From assembly GCA_002305505.1 (NCBI GenBank), contig DBRC01000035.1, positions 1-27,043 of the forward strand: a stretch of DNA of 27,043 bases, in the 5' to 3' direction. The notes below the pieces were generated by a model. The model ran no database searches. It had not been told where the DNA came from and saw nothing but the letters and a program-made list of their open reading frames with translations. The first letter of the stretch is position 1. Every line of letters begins with the position of its first letter. Source of the DNA: Prevotella sp. UBA1378. GTDB taxonomy: Bacteria; Bacteroidota; Bacteroidia; Bacteroidales; Bacteroidaceae. Below are positions 16,601 through 24,534 of the stretch, piece by piece. A program made the position numbers and the translations under genes.

Positions 16601-16845
16601 CGCAATACTTGTGCGACGGCAGCTACATCCGCCTGAAGAACATCGAACTGGCCTACACATGGACCGGCGGCTGGATAAAGAAGTTCGGCCTGAAAGACCT
16701 GAAGGTGTACGTAAGCGGAAACAACCTCTGGCTGTGGACACGCATGCCCGACGACCGCGAATCGAACTTCTCAAGCTACGGAGGTGCCACGGGCGCCTAC
16801 CCGACAATGAAGCGTGTCAACTTCGGTTTGAAGTTTAACCTTTAA
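13687..16845 (+). CDS. xusA: SusC/RagA-family TonB-linked outer-membrane transporter (XusA-like)
   Basis: This is an outer-membrane beta-barrel that imports glycan fragments, here inferred to be xylo-oligosaccharides, powered by TonB. The 1052-residue product has a signal peptide (about 1-28, ending TALAQ) and a carboxypeptidase-D regulatory-like domain (about 32-106, IRGTVVDDAGEPLIGASV). A TonB-box region at SEVIIVGYGQQKK (111-123) is followed by a plug with LVDGIERPM and the hallmark YGVRGANGVILITTKRG (221-237). The long C-terminal barrel ends in the terminal aromatic motif FGLKFNL. An acidic calcium-binding-like loop DFNGDGVVDD starts near 875. It is the first gene of the operon, with its susD partner 12 bp downstream. 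The name follows gene order (XusA-XusB-XusC-XusD-XusE-GH10), and the substrate is inferred from the terminal xylanase. Confidence 0.92.
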   Translation: MKQLTDCSKRAVLTFAVLFFLLATALAQGGGIQIRGTVVDDAGEPLIGASVVVKGNAKQGTVSDFDGVFQLKVPSEQSVIVISYVGMQTRELKVGSERAFKVVLKDVTELSEVIIVGYGQQKKASVVGAITQTTGEVLQRAAGITDIGAALTGNLPGIITSASTGMPGEEEPQIVIRGASSWNNTSPLVLVDGIERPMSSVDVQSVATISVLKDASATAVYGVRGANGVILITTKRGQEGKAQISVTANAIMKIPSKLPDKYDSYDALMARNVAIEHELNLNPGSFAYIKPVSFIENYRNQTTIEQQERYPNVDWQRTLFEDYCMSYNANLNVSGGTKFVKYFAGVDFISEGDLYKDFGNGRQYSTGYGYNRVNVRSNLDFNITKSTVFKVNIAGSNAKKTTPWNNVANNDWQVSQQWAGVYNISPDAFLPKYSDGSWGYLPGSTNVSNSAVAIALGGTQQITTTRINTDFVLEQNLDFITKGLSFRGMISWDNTFKENQRGINDLYHDPQYKWIDPETGAVNYKSAYEAYDRFDYARGNDWTTQGGTVDNGATERNVNYQLQLNWARQFGLHNASAMGVFGRQEYALGSVIPIYRENWVFRVTYDWNSRYLFEYNGAYNGSERFAPDNRFAFFNSGAIGWMVSEEPFMKHLRENNIIDMLKIRASYGEIGDDLETPFDRFSYRFLYMTQWAYGGQSSLDVTQGTSPYTWYRESSVGNENVHWEKVKKLNIGIDYGFFGGLLAGSVEFFRDKRTDILVKGVDRAVPSYFGQQPATGNFGEATVKGYEIEMRFNKVLNNKMRLWANFSMTHAKNTIDVKDDAPLLPAYRKAAGYAIGQTHTYLDKGMMQTYDDLYGSPKHESNDDQKLPGDYYIVDFNGDGVVDDLNDNVPYAYSTTPQNTYNATIGFEYRGFSCFAQFYGVNNVTRDVTMISLADPMLANVYDQGTWWSIDHYNADVVTPRFNSKPTYYYGTQYLCDGSYIRLKNIELAYTWTGGWIKKFGLKDLKVYVSGNNLWLWTRMPDDRESNFSSYGGATGAYPTMKRVNFGLKFNL

Positions 16846-16857
16846 AAAGTACAAGCA

Positions 16858-18822
16858 ATGAAAAAGATTTTAAAACAATACATCGCGACAGGCATGGCCG
16901 CCATGGCGGTTTCATTCGGAGCGGCATCCTGTACCGACTATTTGGACAAGCAGCCTGATTCTATCGTGGGAGCCGGCGAGGCATTCAAGAGCTTCACCAA
17001 TTTTCAAGGCTTTGTGGAGGAAGTGTACAACTGTATACCCAACAAGGAGTCGAACTACTGGTGCTGTACCTTCAACTGGGGCGAGGACGAGCTGATGAAC
17101 ACGGGCTTGGGCGATACCCACGTGACGGCCCACTTCGACTTGGGCGACTACCGCCACTGGTACAACGACAACCAGAGCTTCCTGCACAGCAGTTCACTGA
17201 ATTCCACGTCGACCAACAAGTTCGACCATTCGCTCGAGCATGCGTGGTACTGCATCCGCAAGATGAACATCGGTCTTGAGAATTTCGACCAGCTCGTCAA
17301 TGCCACGCAGGAAGAGAAAAACCTGATTAAAGGGCAGCTGCTTTTCTTCCGTGCATGGTGGCACCAGCAGCTGATAGAGTTTTACGGCGGGATGCCTTAC
17401 GTAGACTATTCGCTGCCGGCCGACGAGGTGCTGACGCTGCCGCGCCTGTCGTTCCAGGAGTGTGCGAAGCGCTGCGCAGAAGACCTGCGTGCCGCTGCCG
17501 ATCTGTTGCCCAATAACTGGGACAACACCACCGTAGGCAAGAAAACACTCGGGAAGAACGACCTCCGCATCACGAAAGTATGTGCGCTGGGCTATCTCGG
17601 GAAGGTGCTGCTGTGGGCCGCTTCCCCGTTGAACGAGAAGGGCGCGCAGACCGGGGCGTCGAAGAATGGCGTTACCTATCAGTATAACGCCGAGCTGGCT
17701 GCCAGTGCCGCCGAGGCACTGGCCGAGGCCATCGCACACGTAGAGAGCGGAGCAACGCCCTATGCACTGGCCGAATATGCTTATGAAGACATCTACAACC
17801 ATGTGGCCGACAAGAGCGCCAAGAGCAACTACTCTGACATCTTCCGCACCACGGGGCAAAACTGGAAGATGCCCGGCACCTGCGAGGCCATCATGCGCGG
17901 CCCCATGCCCGACGTGAACGGTTCCAACTGGAACTTCGCCAAGCTGTGGGGGCCCAAGGTGAACAACCTCGTGGAGCACGACGCCCTCATCCACATGCCT
18001 ACGGCCAACTACGTAAACTATTACGGCATGGAGAACGGATTGCCCCTCAATGACCCCGATTCGGGTTTCGATCCTACCCATCCGTTCAAGAACCGCGACC
18101 CGCGCTTTTATCACGACATCATGTTCGACGGCTTCAAGTTCCTGAACACCACGCCCTCTAGTGCCGCCGATAAGCCTTTCCAGTATCTGGAGATGTTTAC
18201 GGGAGGCAACATGAGGCCCTCGGGCGATCCGGCCCGCAGTGCCAACGGAAGCCGTACGGGCTACTTCTGCCAGAAGCTCGTCCCCCATCAGTGCAACAAG
18301 TACGACGGTATGTACAATTGGGGCGGCGCGTTGCAGACCTATCTGCCCTACATGCGCGTGGCCGATCTCTACCTGATGTACGCCGAGGCCGGCGCTGCCG
18401 TTCAGGGGAGCACCTATAAGAACAGCAAGTGCCGCCACACGGCTGCCGAGGCCATCAATGTCATCCGCGACCGCGTGGGGGCAGGCCATGTTGCAACCAA
18501 GTTCCTCTCCGACAAGAATAAGTTTATGGACGAGGTGCGCCGTGAGCGCGCCGTAGAGCTCGCCTTCGAGGGATTCCGCTGGAACGACCTCCAGCGCTGG
18601 CTGCTGCTCACCGAATATCCTTATAACATCAAGACCTCGCAAGAGTTCAAGCGTGTAGGCTCCTACGACTTTACCAAGAACGACCCGCGCGATGCCGAGG
18701 TAACCGGCTGGAGCGAGGAAGTGATTGTAGAGCGTGCCCTGTCTACCCGGCACTACCTGCTGCCGTTGAAAGAAAGCGATGTGAATCTCTATCCTGAATA
18801 TCCGCAGAACCCCGGATGGTAG
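16858..18822 (+). CDS. xusB: SusD/RagB-family glycan-binding lipoprotein (XusB-like)
   Basis: This surface lipoprotein forms the lid over the first SusC barrel and captures glycan. The 654-residue product has a signal peptide with lipobox AASC, lipidated C25, followed by the typical CTDYLDKQPDS start. It has the helical RagB/SusD fold signatures: PNKESNYW near 61-68, the TPR-like helices with FRAWWHQQLIEFYGGMPYVD around 167-186, RVADLYLMYAEAGA around 501-514, and the C-terminal block VRRERAVELAFEGFRWNDLQRW followed by LPLKESDVNLYPEYPQNPGW. The length is at the upper end for the family. It starts 12 bp after the first susC, and its stop lies 53 bp before the chosen start of the second susC. 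Confidence 0.92.
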   Translation: MKKILKQYIATGMAAMAVSFGAASCTDYLDKQPDSIVGAGEAFKSFTNFQGFVEEVYNCIPNKESNYWCCTFNWGEDELMNTGLGDTHVTAHFDLGDYRHWYNDNQSFLHSSSLNSTSTNKFDHSLEHAWYCIRKMNIGLENFDQLVNATQEEKNLIKGQLLFFRAWWHQQLIEFYGGMPYVDYSLPADEVLTLPRLSFQECAKRCAEDLRAAADLLPNNWDNTTVGKKTLGKNDLRITKVCALGYLGKVLLWAASPLNEKGAQTGASKNGVTYQYNAELAASAAEALAEAIAHVESGATPYALAEYAYEDIYNHVADKSAKSNYSDIFRTTGQNWKMPGTCEAIMRGPMPDVNGSNWNFAKLWGPKVNNLVEHDALIHMPTANYVNYYGMENGLPLNDPDSGFDPTHPFKNRDPRFYHDIMFDGFKFLNTTPSSAADKPFQYLEMFTGGNMRPSGDPARSANGSRTGYFCQKLVPHQCNKYDGMYNWGGALQTYLPYMRVADLYLMYAEAGAAVQGSTYKNSKCRHTAAEAINVIRDRVGAGHVATKFLSDKNKFMDEVRRERAVELAFEGFRWNDLQRWLLLTEYPYNIKTSQEFKRVGSYDFTKNDPRDAEVTGWSEEVIVERALSTRHYLLPLKESDVNLYPEYPQNPGW

Positions 18823-18875
18823 GCATGAACAAGCGTTTTTTCAGAAATAAAAACATTAGAACAAATTTTAGAGTT

Positions 18876-21683
18876 ATGAAACATAACAAATATATAGCAC
18901 TATCGGTTCTGTTGGCCTTGTCGGCCGGCATGCCTGTCACGGCACAGGAGACGCCGGCAGATTCGGCCCTTGTTAACGTGGCGTTCCGCAAAGTGGCACA
19001 GGAAGACGTGATGGGGGGAGTGTCCTCCTTGAACTATCGGGAACTGATAGACCGCAATTACAACACCTATAGTTTTGACAACATGCAGGGCTATGTGCCC
19101 GGCTATAACGGTGCCAGTGTGTGGGGAATGTCCGAGCTGCTCGTGCTGGTCGACGGTGTTCCCCGCGCAGCCAACAACATCAAGCCCGACGAGATAGAGC
19201 AGATTACTTTCCTCAAAGGAGCGCAGGCGGTGGTCCTCTACGGCAGCCGTGCCGCTCAGGGTGTCATCCTGATTACCACTAAGCGCGGTACGGTGTCCGA
19301 CGGGCTCAGCCTCAACGTGCGTGCCAACACAGGATGGAACGTGGCCAAGTCGTATCCCGAGTACCTCGGGTCAGCGGAGTACATGACGCTCTATAACGAG
19401 GCCCGTGTCAACGACGGCCTGTCTCCTCTTTATTCGCAGACGGACATCTACAACTATGCCAGCGGCAATAATCCTTACCGCTATCCCGACGTCGACTTCT
19501 ACTCGTCCGACTATATCAAGAAGGCATATAACCGTTCTGATATTACCGTAGAGATAGAAGGCGGCAACGACCGTGCCCGTTTCTACTCCAACGTGAGCTA
19601 TTACAGGGTGGGCGACTACATGAACTTCGGCGAGGCAAAGAACAACTACGTCGACCGTTTCAATGTGCGCGGCAACGTGGATCTCCGTATCAACAACTTC
19701 ATTGATGCTTTTGTTAATGCCAATGCCACCTATTATAATGCGAGGACGCCTAACGGGGGGAACTACTGGGAGAACGCCGCCACGCTCCGCCCTAACCGTG
19801 TCAGCCCGCTGATACCTGTTTCTTATCTCGACGGGAACACCATCCAGGCACACCAGTTGTTGGCCACATCGAGCAACATCATCGACGGGAAGTATTTCCT
19901 CGGCGGCACGCAGACCAACCTGACGAATGTTTTCGCCGATTACTATGCGGCCGGGAAGAACACATGGACCAGCCGCCAGTTCCAGTTCGACGCCGGATTG
20001 AACGTCGACCTCGGTTCGCTGCTGAAGGGGCTGAGCTTCCATGCGATGGTGGCCGTCGACTATGCCACCACCTACAGCACGGCATTCAACAACAAGTATG
20101 CCACCTTCGAACCCACATGGAGCAACTATAACGGCCAGGATGTCATCGTGGCACTGAACAACCATGAGACGGTGGACGAGAAGTCGGGCGTGCAGAACAT
20201 TTCCAACTCTACCGACTACCAGACCATCGCCTTCAATGCCCACTTCGATTACAGCCGCACCTTTGCCGGCCTGCACAATGTGAGCGCCATGTTGGTGGCC
20301 AACGGCTATCAGATAAGCGAGTCGGAGGAATATCACAAGATGAGCAACGCCAACCTCGGCCTGCAGCTTGCATACAACTATGCACGCCGCTATTACGCTG
20401 AGTTCGCGATGGCCACGCCGTGGTCGTCGCGCCTGCCCGCTGGACACCGCACGGCCGTGTCACCCTCGCTCACGCTGGGATGGCGCGTCTCTGGTGAGCA
20501 GTTCATGGAAGGCAGTATCTTCGACGACCTGACACTGAGCGCCAGTGTCAGCGACTTGAAGACCGATATCGGTATCAGCGATTACTACATGTACCTCGGA
20601 CCCTACGTAGGAGGCGGCTGGTGGGACTGGAACGGCGGTTCGGGCCACTCGGCAGTGCAGTCGCGGCGCGGCGCCAACAACGACCTTACGTTCATCCGCC
20701 GCAAGGAGTTCTCGGCCAGTCTCCACGCAGCCTTGCTGCAGCGCTCGCTCACGGTAGACGCCTCTTTCTTCACCAGCAAGATGCAGGGCGGCCTCATCAT
20801 GGCCAGCAGTCAGATGCCGAGCTACTTCCGGGTGTACTACCCTGAGTCGTCGTTCATCCCCTACATCAATTATAACGACGATACCCGCACGGGCTTCGAC
20901 TTGGGCATCAACTACAAGAAGACGCTCGGCCATTTCGGTTTGCAGGCCGGTGTGAACATGACCTATTACACAACCAACGCCAGCAAGCGCGACGATACCG
21001 CTATAGCCGACAGCTACCAGCATCTGGAGGGGAAACCGCTCGACACCATTTGGGGATATGAATGTCTCGGCTTCTTCAAGGACCAGGACGATATCGACAA
21101 CTCCCCCGAGCAGATTCTCGGCACGACACCCCGCCCGGGCGACTTGAAATACAAGGACCAGAACGGCGACAACGTCATCGACAGCAAGGACCGCATTGAC
21201 CTGGGCAAGGGAGGCTGGTACGGCAGTCCGATGACGCTTGGCATGAACTTCACGCTGAAGTATAAGGACTTTACGCTGTTCATGCTTGGCGCCGGCTATT
21301 TCGGCGGCCATGCCATGAAGAGCGGCAGCTACTGGTGGATTTCGGGCGAGGGGAAATACTCTGCCGTGGTGCGCGACCGCTGGACCGCCGAGACCGCCGC
21401 CACTGCCTCTTACCCGCGTCTCACTACCGGCTCGGGTGCGAATAACTACCAGAACAGCGATTTCTGGATGTATTCCACCTCATGCTTCGAACTGGCTAAG
21501 GTGCAGCTCACTTACGATTTGCCTAAGCCGGTGCTGGGCGGCAACTTCGTCAAGGGCCTCTCCGTTTACATCAGCGGCAATAGACTGCTGACTATTTCCG
21601 GCGAGCGCGAACTGTTGGAAATGAATGTGGGCAGCGCGCCCCAGTCGCGCTTCTACAATCTCGGTGTAAAAGTATCTTTCTAA
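18876..21683 (+). CDS. xusC: SusC-like TonB-linked outer-membrane protein lacking the N-terminal extension (XusC-like)
   Basis: This is the second SusC-type transporter of the locus. From the ATG at 18876 it has 935 residues: a signal peptide ending PVTAQ (residue 24), then almost directly the plug domain (DNMQGYVPGYNGAS, LVLVDGVPRAANNIKPDEIEQI, LYGSRAAQGVILITTKRG at 121-138) and a barrel ending NLGVKVSF. Unlike the first SusC it has no carboxypeptidase-like domain and no clear VGYG TonB box; a divergent VAFRKVAQEDVMGGVSS (35-51) occupies that position. An acidic DQNGDNVID loop lies near 761-769. In-frame ATGs at 18816 and 18825 overlap or abut susD and would add a basic 17-20 residue stretch before the signal peptide; I prefer 18876. 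Paired SusC proteins of this kind are typical of the Xus core. Confidence 0.9.
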   Translation: MKHNKYIALSVLLALSAGMPVTAQETPADSALVNVAFRKVAQEDVMGGVSSLNYRELIDRNYNTYSFDNMQGYVPGYNGASVWGMSELLVLVDGVPRAANNIKPDEIEQITFLKGAQAVVLYGSRAAQGVILITTKRGTVSDGLSLNVRANTGWNVAKSYPEYLGSAEYMTLYNEARVNDGLSPLYSQTDIYNYASGNNPYRYPDVDFYSSDYIKKAYNRSDITVEIEGGNDRARFYSNVSYYRVGDYMNFGEAKNNYVDRFNVRGNVDLRINNFIDAFVNANATYYNARTPNGGNYWENAATLRPNRVSPLIPVSYLDGNTIQAHQLLATSSNIIDGKYFLGGTQTNLTNVFADYYAAGKNTWTSRQFQFDAGLNVDLGSLLKGLSFHAMVAVDYATTYSTAFNNKYATFEPTWSNYNGQDVIVALNNHETVDEKSGVQNISNSTDYQTIAFNAHFDYSRTFAGLHNVSAMLVANGYQISESEEYHKMSNANLGLQLAYNYARRYYAEFAMATPWSSRLPAGHRTAVSPSLTLGWRVSGEQFMEGSIFDDLTLSASVSDLKTDIGISDYYMYLGPYVGGGWWDWNGGSGHSAVQSRRGANNDLTFIRRKEFSASLHAALLQRSLTVDASFFTSKMQGGLIMASSQMPSYFRVYYPESSFIPYINYNDDTRTGFDLGINYKKTLGHFGLQAGVNMTYYTTNASKRDDTAIADSYQHLEGKPLDTIWGYECLGFFKDQDDIDNSPEQILGTTPRPGDLKYKDQNGDNVIDSKDRIDLGKGGWYGSPMTLGMNFTLKYKDFTLFMLGAGYFGGHAMKSGSYWWISGEGKYSAVVRDRWTAETAATASYPRLTTGSGANNYQNSDFWMYSTSCFELAKVQLTYDLPKPVLGGNFVKGLSVYISGNRLLTISGERELLEMNVGSAPQSRFYNLGVKVSF

Positions 21684-21702
21684 TTTAATTGAGAAAACGA
21701 AC

Positions 21703-23496
21703 ATGAAACAGAATATATTAAAACTCGTCTGCGGCGTTTGTGCAGTCTACGGCTGTGTATCTTGCGACGACCTCTTCGAGCCGGCCTTGGAGAACAATCA
21801 GGATATCACGCAGATGTATACCACCCCGGAGTTTGCACGCGGCATCCTCGACAATGCCTATTTGCTGCTGCCCTACGACGCCAACCCTACGACCGACGTG
21901 GCTACCGACGATGCCGTGTCGAACGATATCGACAATAGCTATAAGCAGATGGCCACAGGGGCGTGGGCTTCAGACATGAACCCCATGAGCCAGTGGGATA
22001 GCCGTTACCATGCCATCCAGTACTGCAACCTGTTCCTTGAGAACTGCGACCAAGTGCAATGGGCTTACTCGAGCGATGTGCTGCGCACGATGTACAACGA
22101 CAATTACAAGGGCAATGCCTATGCCTTGCGTGGGCTCCACCTTTTCTATCTGCTCCGCGCACATTGCGGCATGGTGGACGGCGAACTGATGGGCGTGCCC
22201 ATCCATCTCGCCTCCGAGGATTATTCTTCCGATTTCAATCAGCCCCGCAACACCTTTAAGGAGTGCATCGACCGGATTATGGCCGACTTCGACGAGGCCC
22301 TGAAGTATCTGCCCGAACAGTACGGCGATGTGTCGGCCGACAATGTCCCCGGCAAGTACAAGCAGATGGGCGGTCAGGACACCGAGTACAACCGTGCCTT
22401 CGGCAAGAACCACCGCGGCAAGATAGACGGACGCATCATCTCGGCCTTCAAGGCCCAGGTGGCCCTGTTCGCCGCGTCTCCTGCATATGCCCCGGCCGCT
22501 GCCTCTACCTACGAGGAGGCTGCCCGCCTGGCCGCCGCCTGCCTTGCGTACTGCGGCGGTATAAGCGGCATCTCTGCCGACGGCTGGAAATGGTTTGCCA
22601 ATACGTCGCAGATAGATGGGCTCGGCGCTACCGACCCCAATCCGGCCGAGATTATCTGGCGCGGCAATGTGAGCAAGAGCAACACGCTCGAGAGCGACTG
22701 CTACCCCCCGTCGCTCTACGGCAGTGGGCGCGTGAACCCCACGCAGAACCTCGTTGACGCCTTCCCCATGGCCAACGGCTACCCTATCACGGCCGCTGCC
22801 TCGGGATACGATGCCGCCAAGCCCTATGAGAACCGCGACCCGCGCCTGAAACAGTACATCCTTGTTAATGGCGAGAAGCAGGGCGCTGTCTCGGCTGTCA
22901 TCAATACGGCAGCCGACGCCACAACCCTCGACGGACTGAACCGTGAGAACGGCTCATCGACCACCACCGGCTACTATCTGCGCAAGCTGCTCCGCAGCGA
23001 TGTCAACCTCGACCCCTCGAGCTCTACCGAGCAGAACCATCTGCAGGCGCGTATCCGCTATACTGAGATTTTCCTCGATTATGCCGAGGCGGCCAACGAG
23101 GCGCAGGGGCCCACGGCCCATGTGGGCGGAGCCGCCTATTCGGCCTACGATGTCGTCAAGGCTATCCGCAAGCGCGCCGGTGTGGGCGGCGATACCGACC
23201 CCTATCTGGAGGAATGCAAGGCCTCGAAGGAAAAGATGCGCGAGCTCATACGCAACGAACGCCGCCTGGAGCTGTGCTTCGAGAACCACCGCTTCTGGGA
23301 TTTGCGCCGTTGGCAGGCCAACCTGAAGGAGACCGCATCCGGCATGAGCATCACGACCGCTGCCGACGGCAGTCTGCAGTACAAAAAGATAGATGTGGAG
23401 AAGCGCGACTATAAAGAGTACATGTATTATGGCCCCATCCCTTACGGCGAGGTGCTGAAGTGGAGCAACCTCAGGCAGAATGACGGCTGGAAGTAA
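21703..23496 (+). CDS. xusD: SusD/RagB-family glycan-binding lipoprotein (XusD-like)
   Basis: This is the partner lipoprotein of the second SusC. The 597-residue product has a cysteine-rich signal peptide with the probable lipidated C21 (VSCDDLFEPA); C18 is a weaker alternative. It has SusD signatures: the N-terminal TPEFARGILDNAYLLLP, YALRGLHLFYLLRAHCG and VPIHLASEDYSSDFNQPR blocks, RYTEIFLDYAEAANEAQGP around 449-467, IRNERRLELCFENHRFWDLRRW around 513-534 and a C-terminal YYGPIPYGEVLKWSNLRQNDGW. It starts 19 bp after susC and ends 32 bp before xusE. Its first 21 residues closely resemble those of the xusE product, sharing the pattern MK-N-I-K-CGVC. Confidence 0.92.
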   Translation: MKQNILKLVCGVCAVYGCVSCDDLFEPALENNQDITQMYTTPEFARGILDNAYLLLPYDANPTTDVATDDAVSNDIDNSYKQMATGAWASDMNPMSQWDSRYHAIQYCNLFLENCDQVQWAYSSDVLRTMYNDNYKGNAYALRGLHLFYLLRAHCGMVDGELMGVPIHLASEDYSSDFNQPRNTFKECIDRIMADFDEALKYLPEQYGDVSADNVPGKYKQMGGQDTEYNRAFGKNHRGKIDGRIISAFKAQVALFAASPAYAPAAASTYEEAARLAAACLAYCGGISGISADGWKWFANTSQIDGLGATDPNPAEIIWRGNVSKSNTLESDCYPPSLYGSGRVNPTQNLVDAFPMANGYPITAAASGYDAAKPYENRDPRLKQYILVNGEKQGAVSAVINTAADATTLDGLNRENGSSTTTGYYLRKLLRSDVNLDPSSSTEQNHLQARIRYTEIFLDYAEAANEAQGPTAHVGGAAYSAYDVVKAIRKRAGVGGDTDPYLEECKASKEKMRELIRNERRLELCFENHRFWDLRRWQANLKETASGMSITTAADGSLQYKKIDVEKRDYKEYMYYGPIPYGEVLKWSNLRQNDGWK

Positions 23497-23528
23497 AATC
23501 AAAGTAAAATAGTAACAATTCTGTAATT

Positions 23529-24515
23529 ATGAAACGTAATATATTTAAATTCATCTGTGGTGTCTGTGTCATCTGCGGCTTCGTGGCCTGCCAAAACAGT
23601 GATGCTGTTTTCGATGATTACGAGCATGGCACTACTGTATATTTTGCCTACCAGTATCCCGTGCGTACCCTCGTGATGGGCGACGACGAGTACGATACCT
23701 CGCTCGACAAGGCGCATAAGTGCCAGATAAAGGCCACGTTCGGCGGTTCCTACAACGGGGCGGGTGGCACGGTACAGGTGGCTGTTGACAATAGTCTGAC
23801 GGACAATCTCACCTTTGCCGACGGCACGCCGGTGAAGGCGATGCCCGCCGACTATTATTCGCTCTCCACCACCAATCTGGCTTTCAACGGCACGATGAAC
23901 GGCGCCACCGAGGTGCTGCTGTCCGACGCATTCTTCAGCGACCCCGACGCCGTGAAGAACTGCTATGTCATCCCCCTCGTGATGACCGGGCAGACGGGAT
24001 TCGGCCGCATCCTTACGGGCGTGCTCAACGAGGGTGCAACGGCTGTGCGCACCAACGAGCCGGCATGGGACGTGAAGCCGATGGACTACGTGCTCTACTG
24101 CGTGAAGTACCAGAACAAGTATTCGGGCTATTGGCTCACCAACGGCACCACCAACACCGCCAACATCGAAAAAGCAGATAATGTATACATTGCCACTAAG
24201 ACGCTTAAAAGCTCTGTTTATACAGTGAATCCGGTGATAAACGGGGTATCTTATACTGTCGACCTACTGCTTACGTTCGACGATAACGAGCAGTGCACCA
24301 TCAGCTCCCTTACCAGTGGTATCACGGCATCGGGCAGCGGTTCGTGGGGCGACGATACCGAGAAGAAAGCTTGGGGCAACAAAGACCGCGACGGGATAGA
24401 GCTGAACTATACCGTTACCTTATCTGACGGCAACCAGTGGTCGGTACACGAAAAACTCGTATGGCTGCGCAGTGGTGTGAAGGTCGAGGAGTTTAAACCT
24501 ATCTATAGTAAGTAA
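23529..24515 (+). CDS. xusE: XusE-like surface glycan-binding lipoprotein (DUF1735/DUF4361 type)
   Basis: The 328-residue lipoprotein (FVAC lipobox, lipidated C21) sits between the second susD and the xylanase, the position of XusE. An N-terminal DUF1735-like domain covers about 25-170, with TTVYFAYQYPVRTLVMGDDEYD and FADGTPVKAMPADYYSL as typical blocks. A C-terminal DUF4361-like beta domain follows from about 180, with VLYCVKYQNKYSGYWLTNG. Such proteins are cell-surface xylan-binding accessory proteins that help retain polymer for the SusC/D complexes. It has no catalytic motif. It is followed by the GH10 gene after 19 bp. The assignment rests on domain pattern and order, so the fold call is firm but binding specificity is inferred. 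Confidence 0.85.
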   Translation: MKRNIFKFICGVCVICGFVACQNSDAVFDDYEHGTTVYFAYQYPVRTLVMGDDEYDTSLDKAHKCQIKATFGGSYNGAGGTVQVAVDNSLTDNLTFADGTPVKAMPADYYSLSTTNLAFNGTMNGATEVLLSDAFFSDPDAVKNCYVIPLVMTGQTGFGRILTGVLNEGATAVRTNEPAWDVKPMDYVLYCVKYQNKYSGYWLTNGTTNTANIEKADNVYIATKTLKSSVYTVNPVINGVSYTVDLLLTFDDNEQCTISSLTSGITASGSGSWGDDTEKKAWGNKDRDGIELNYTVTLSDGNQWSVHEKLVWLRSGVKVEEFKPIYSK

Positions 24516-24534
24516 TGTTAAATAAACAGGAACT

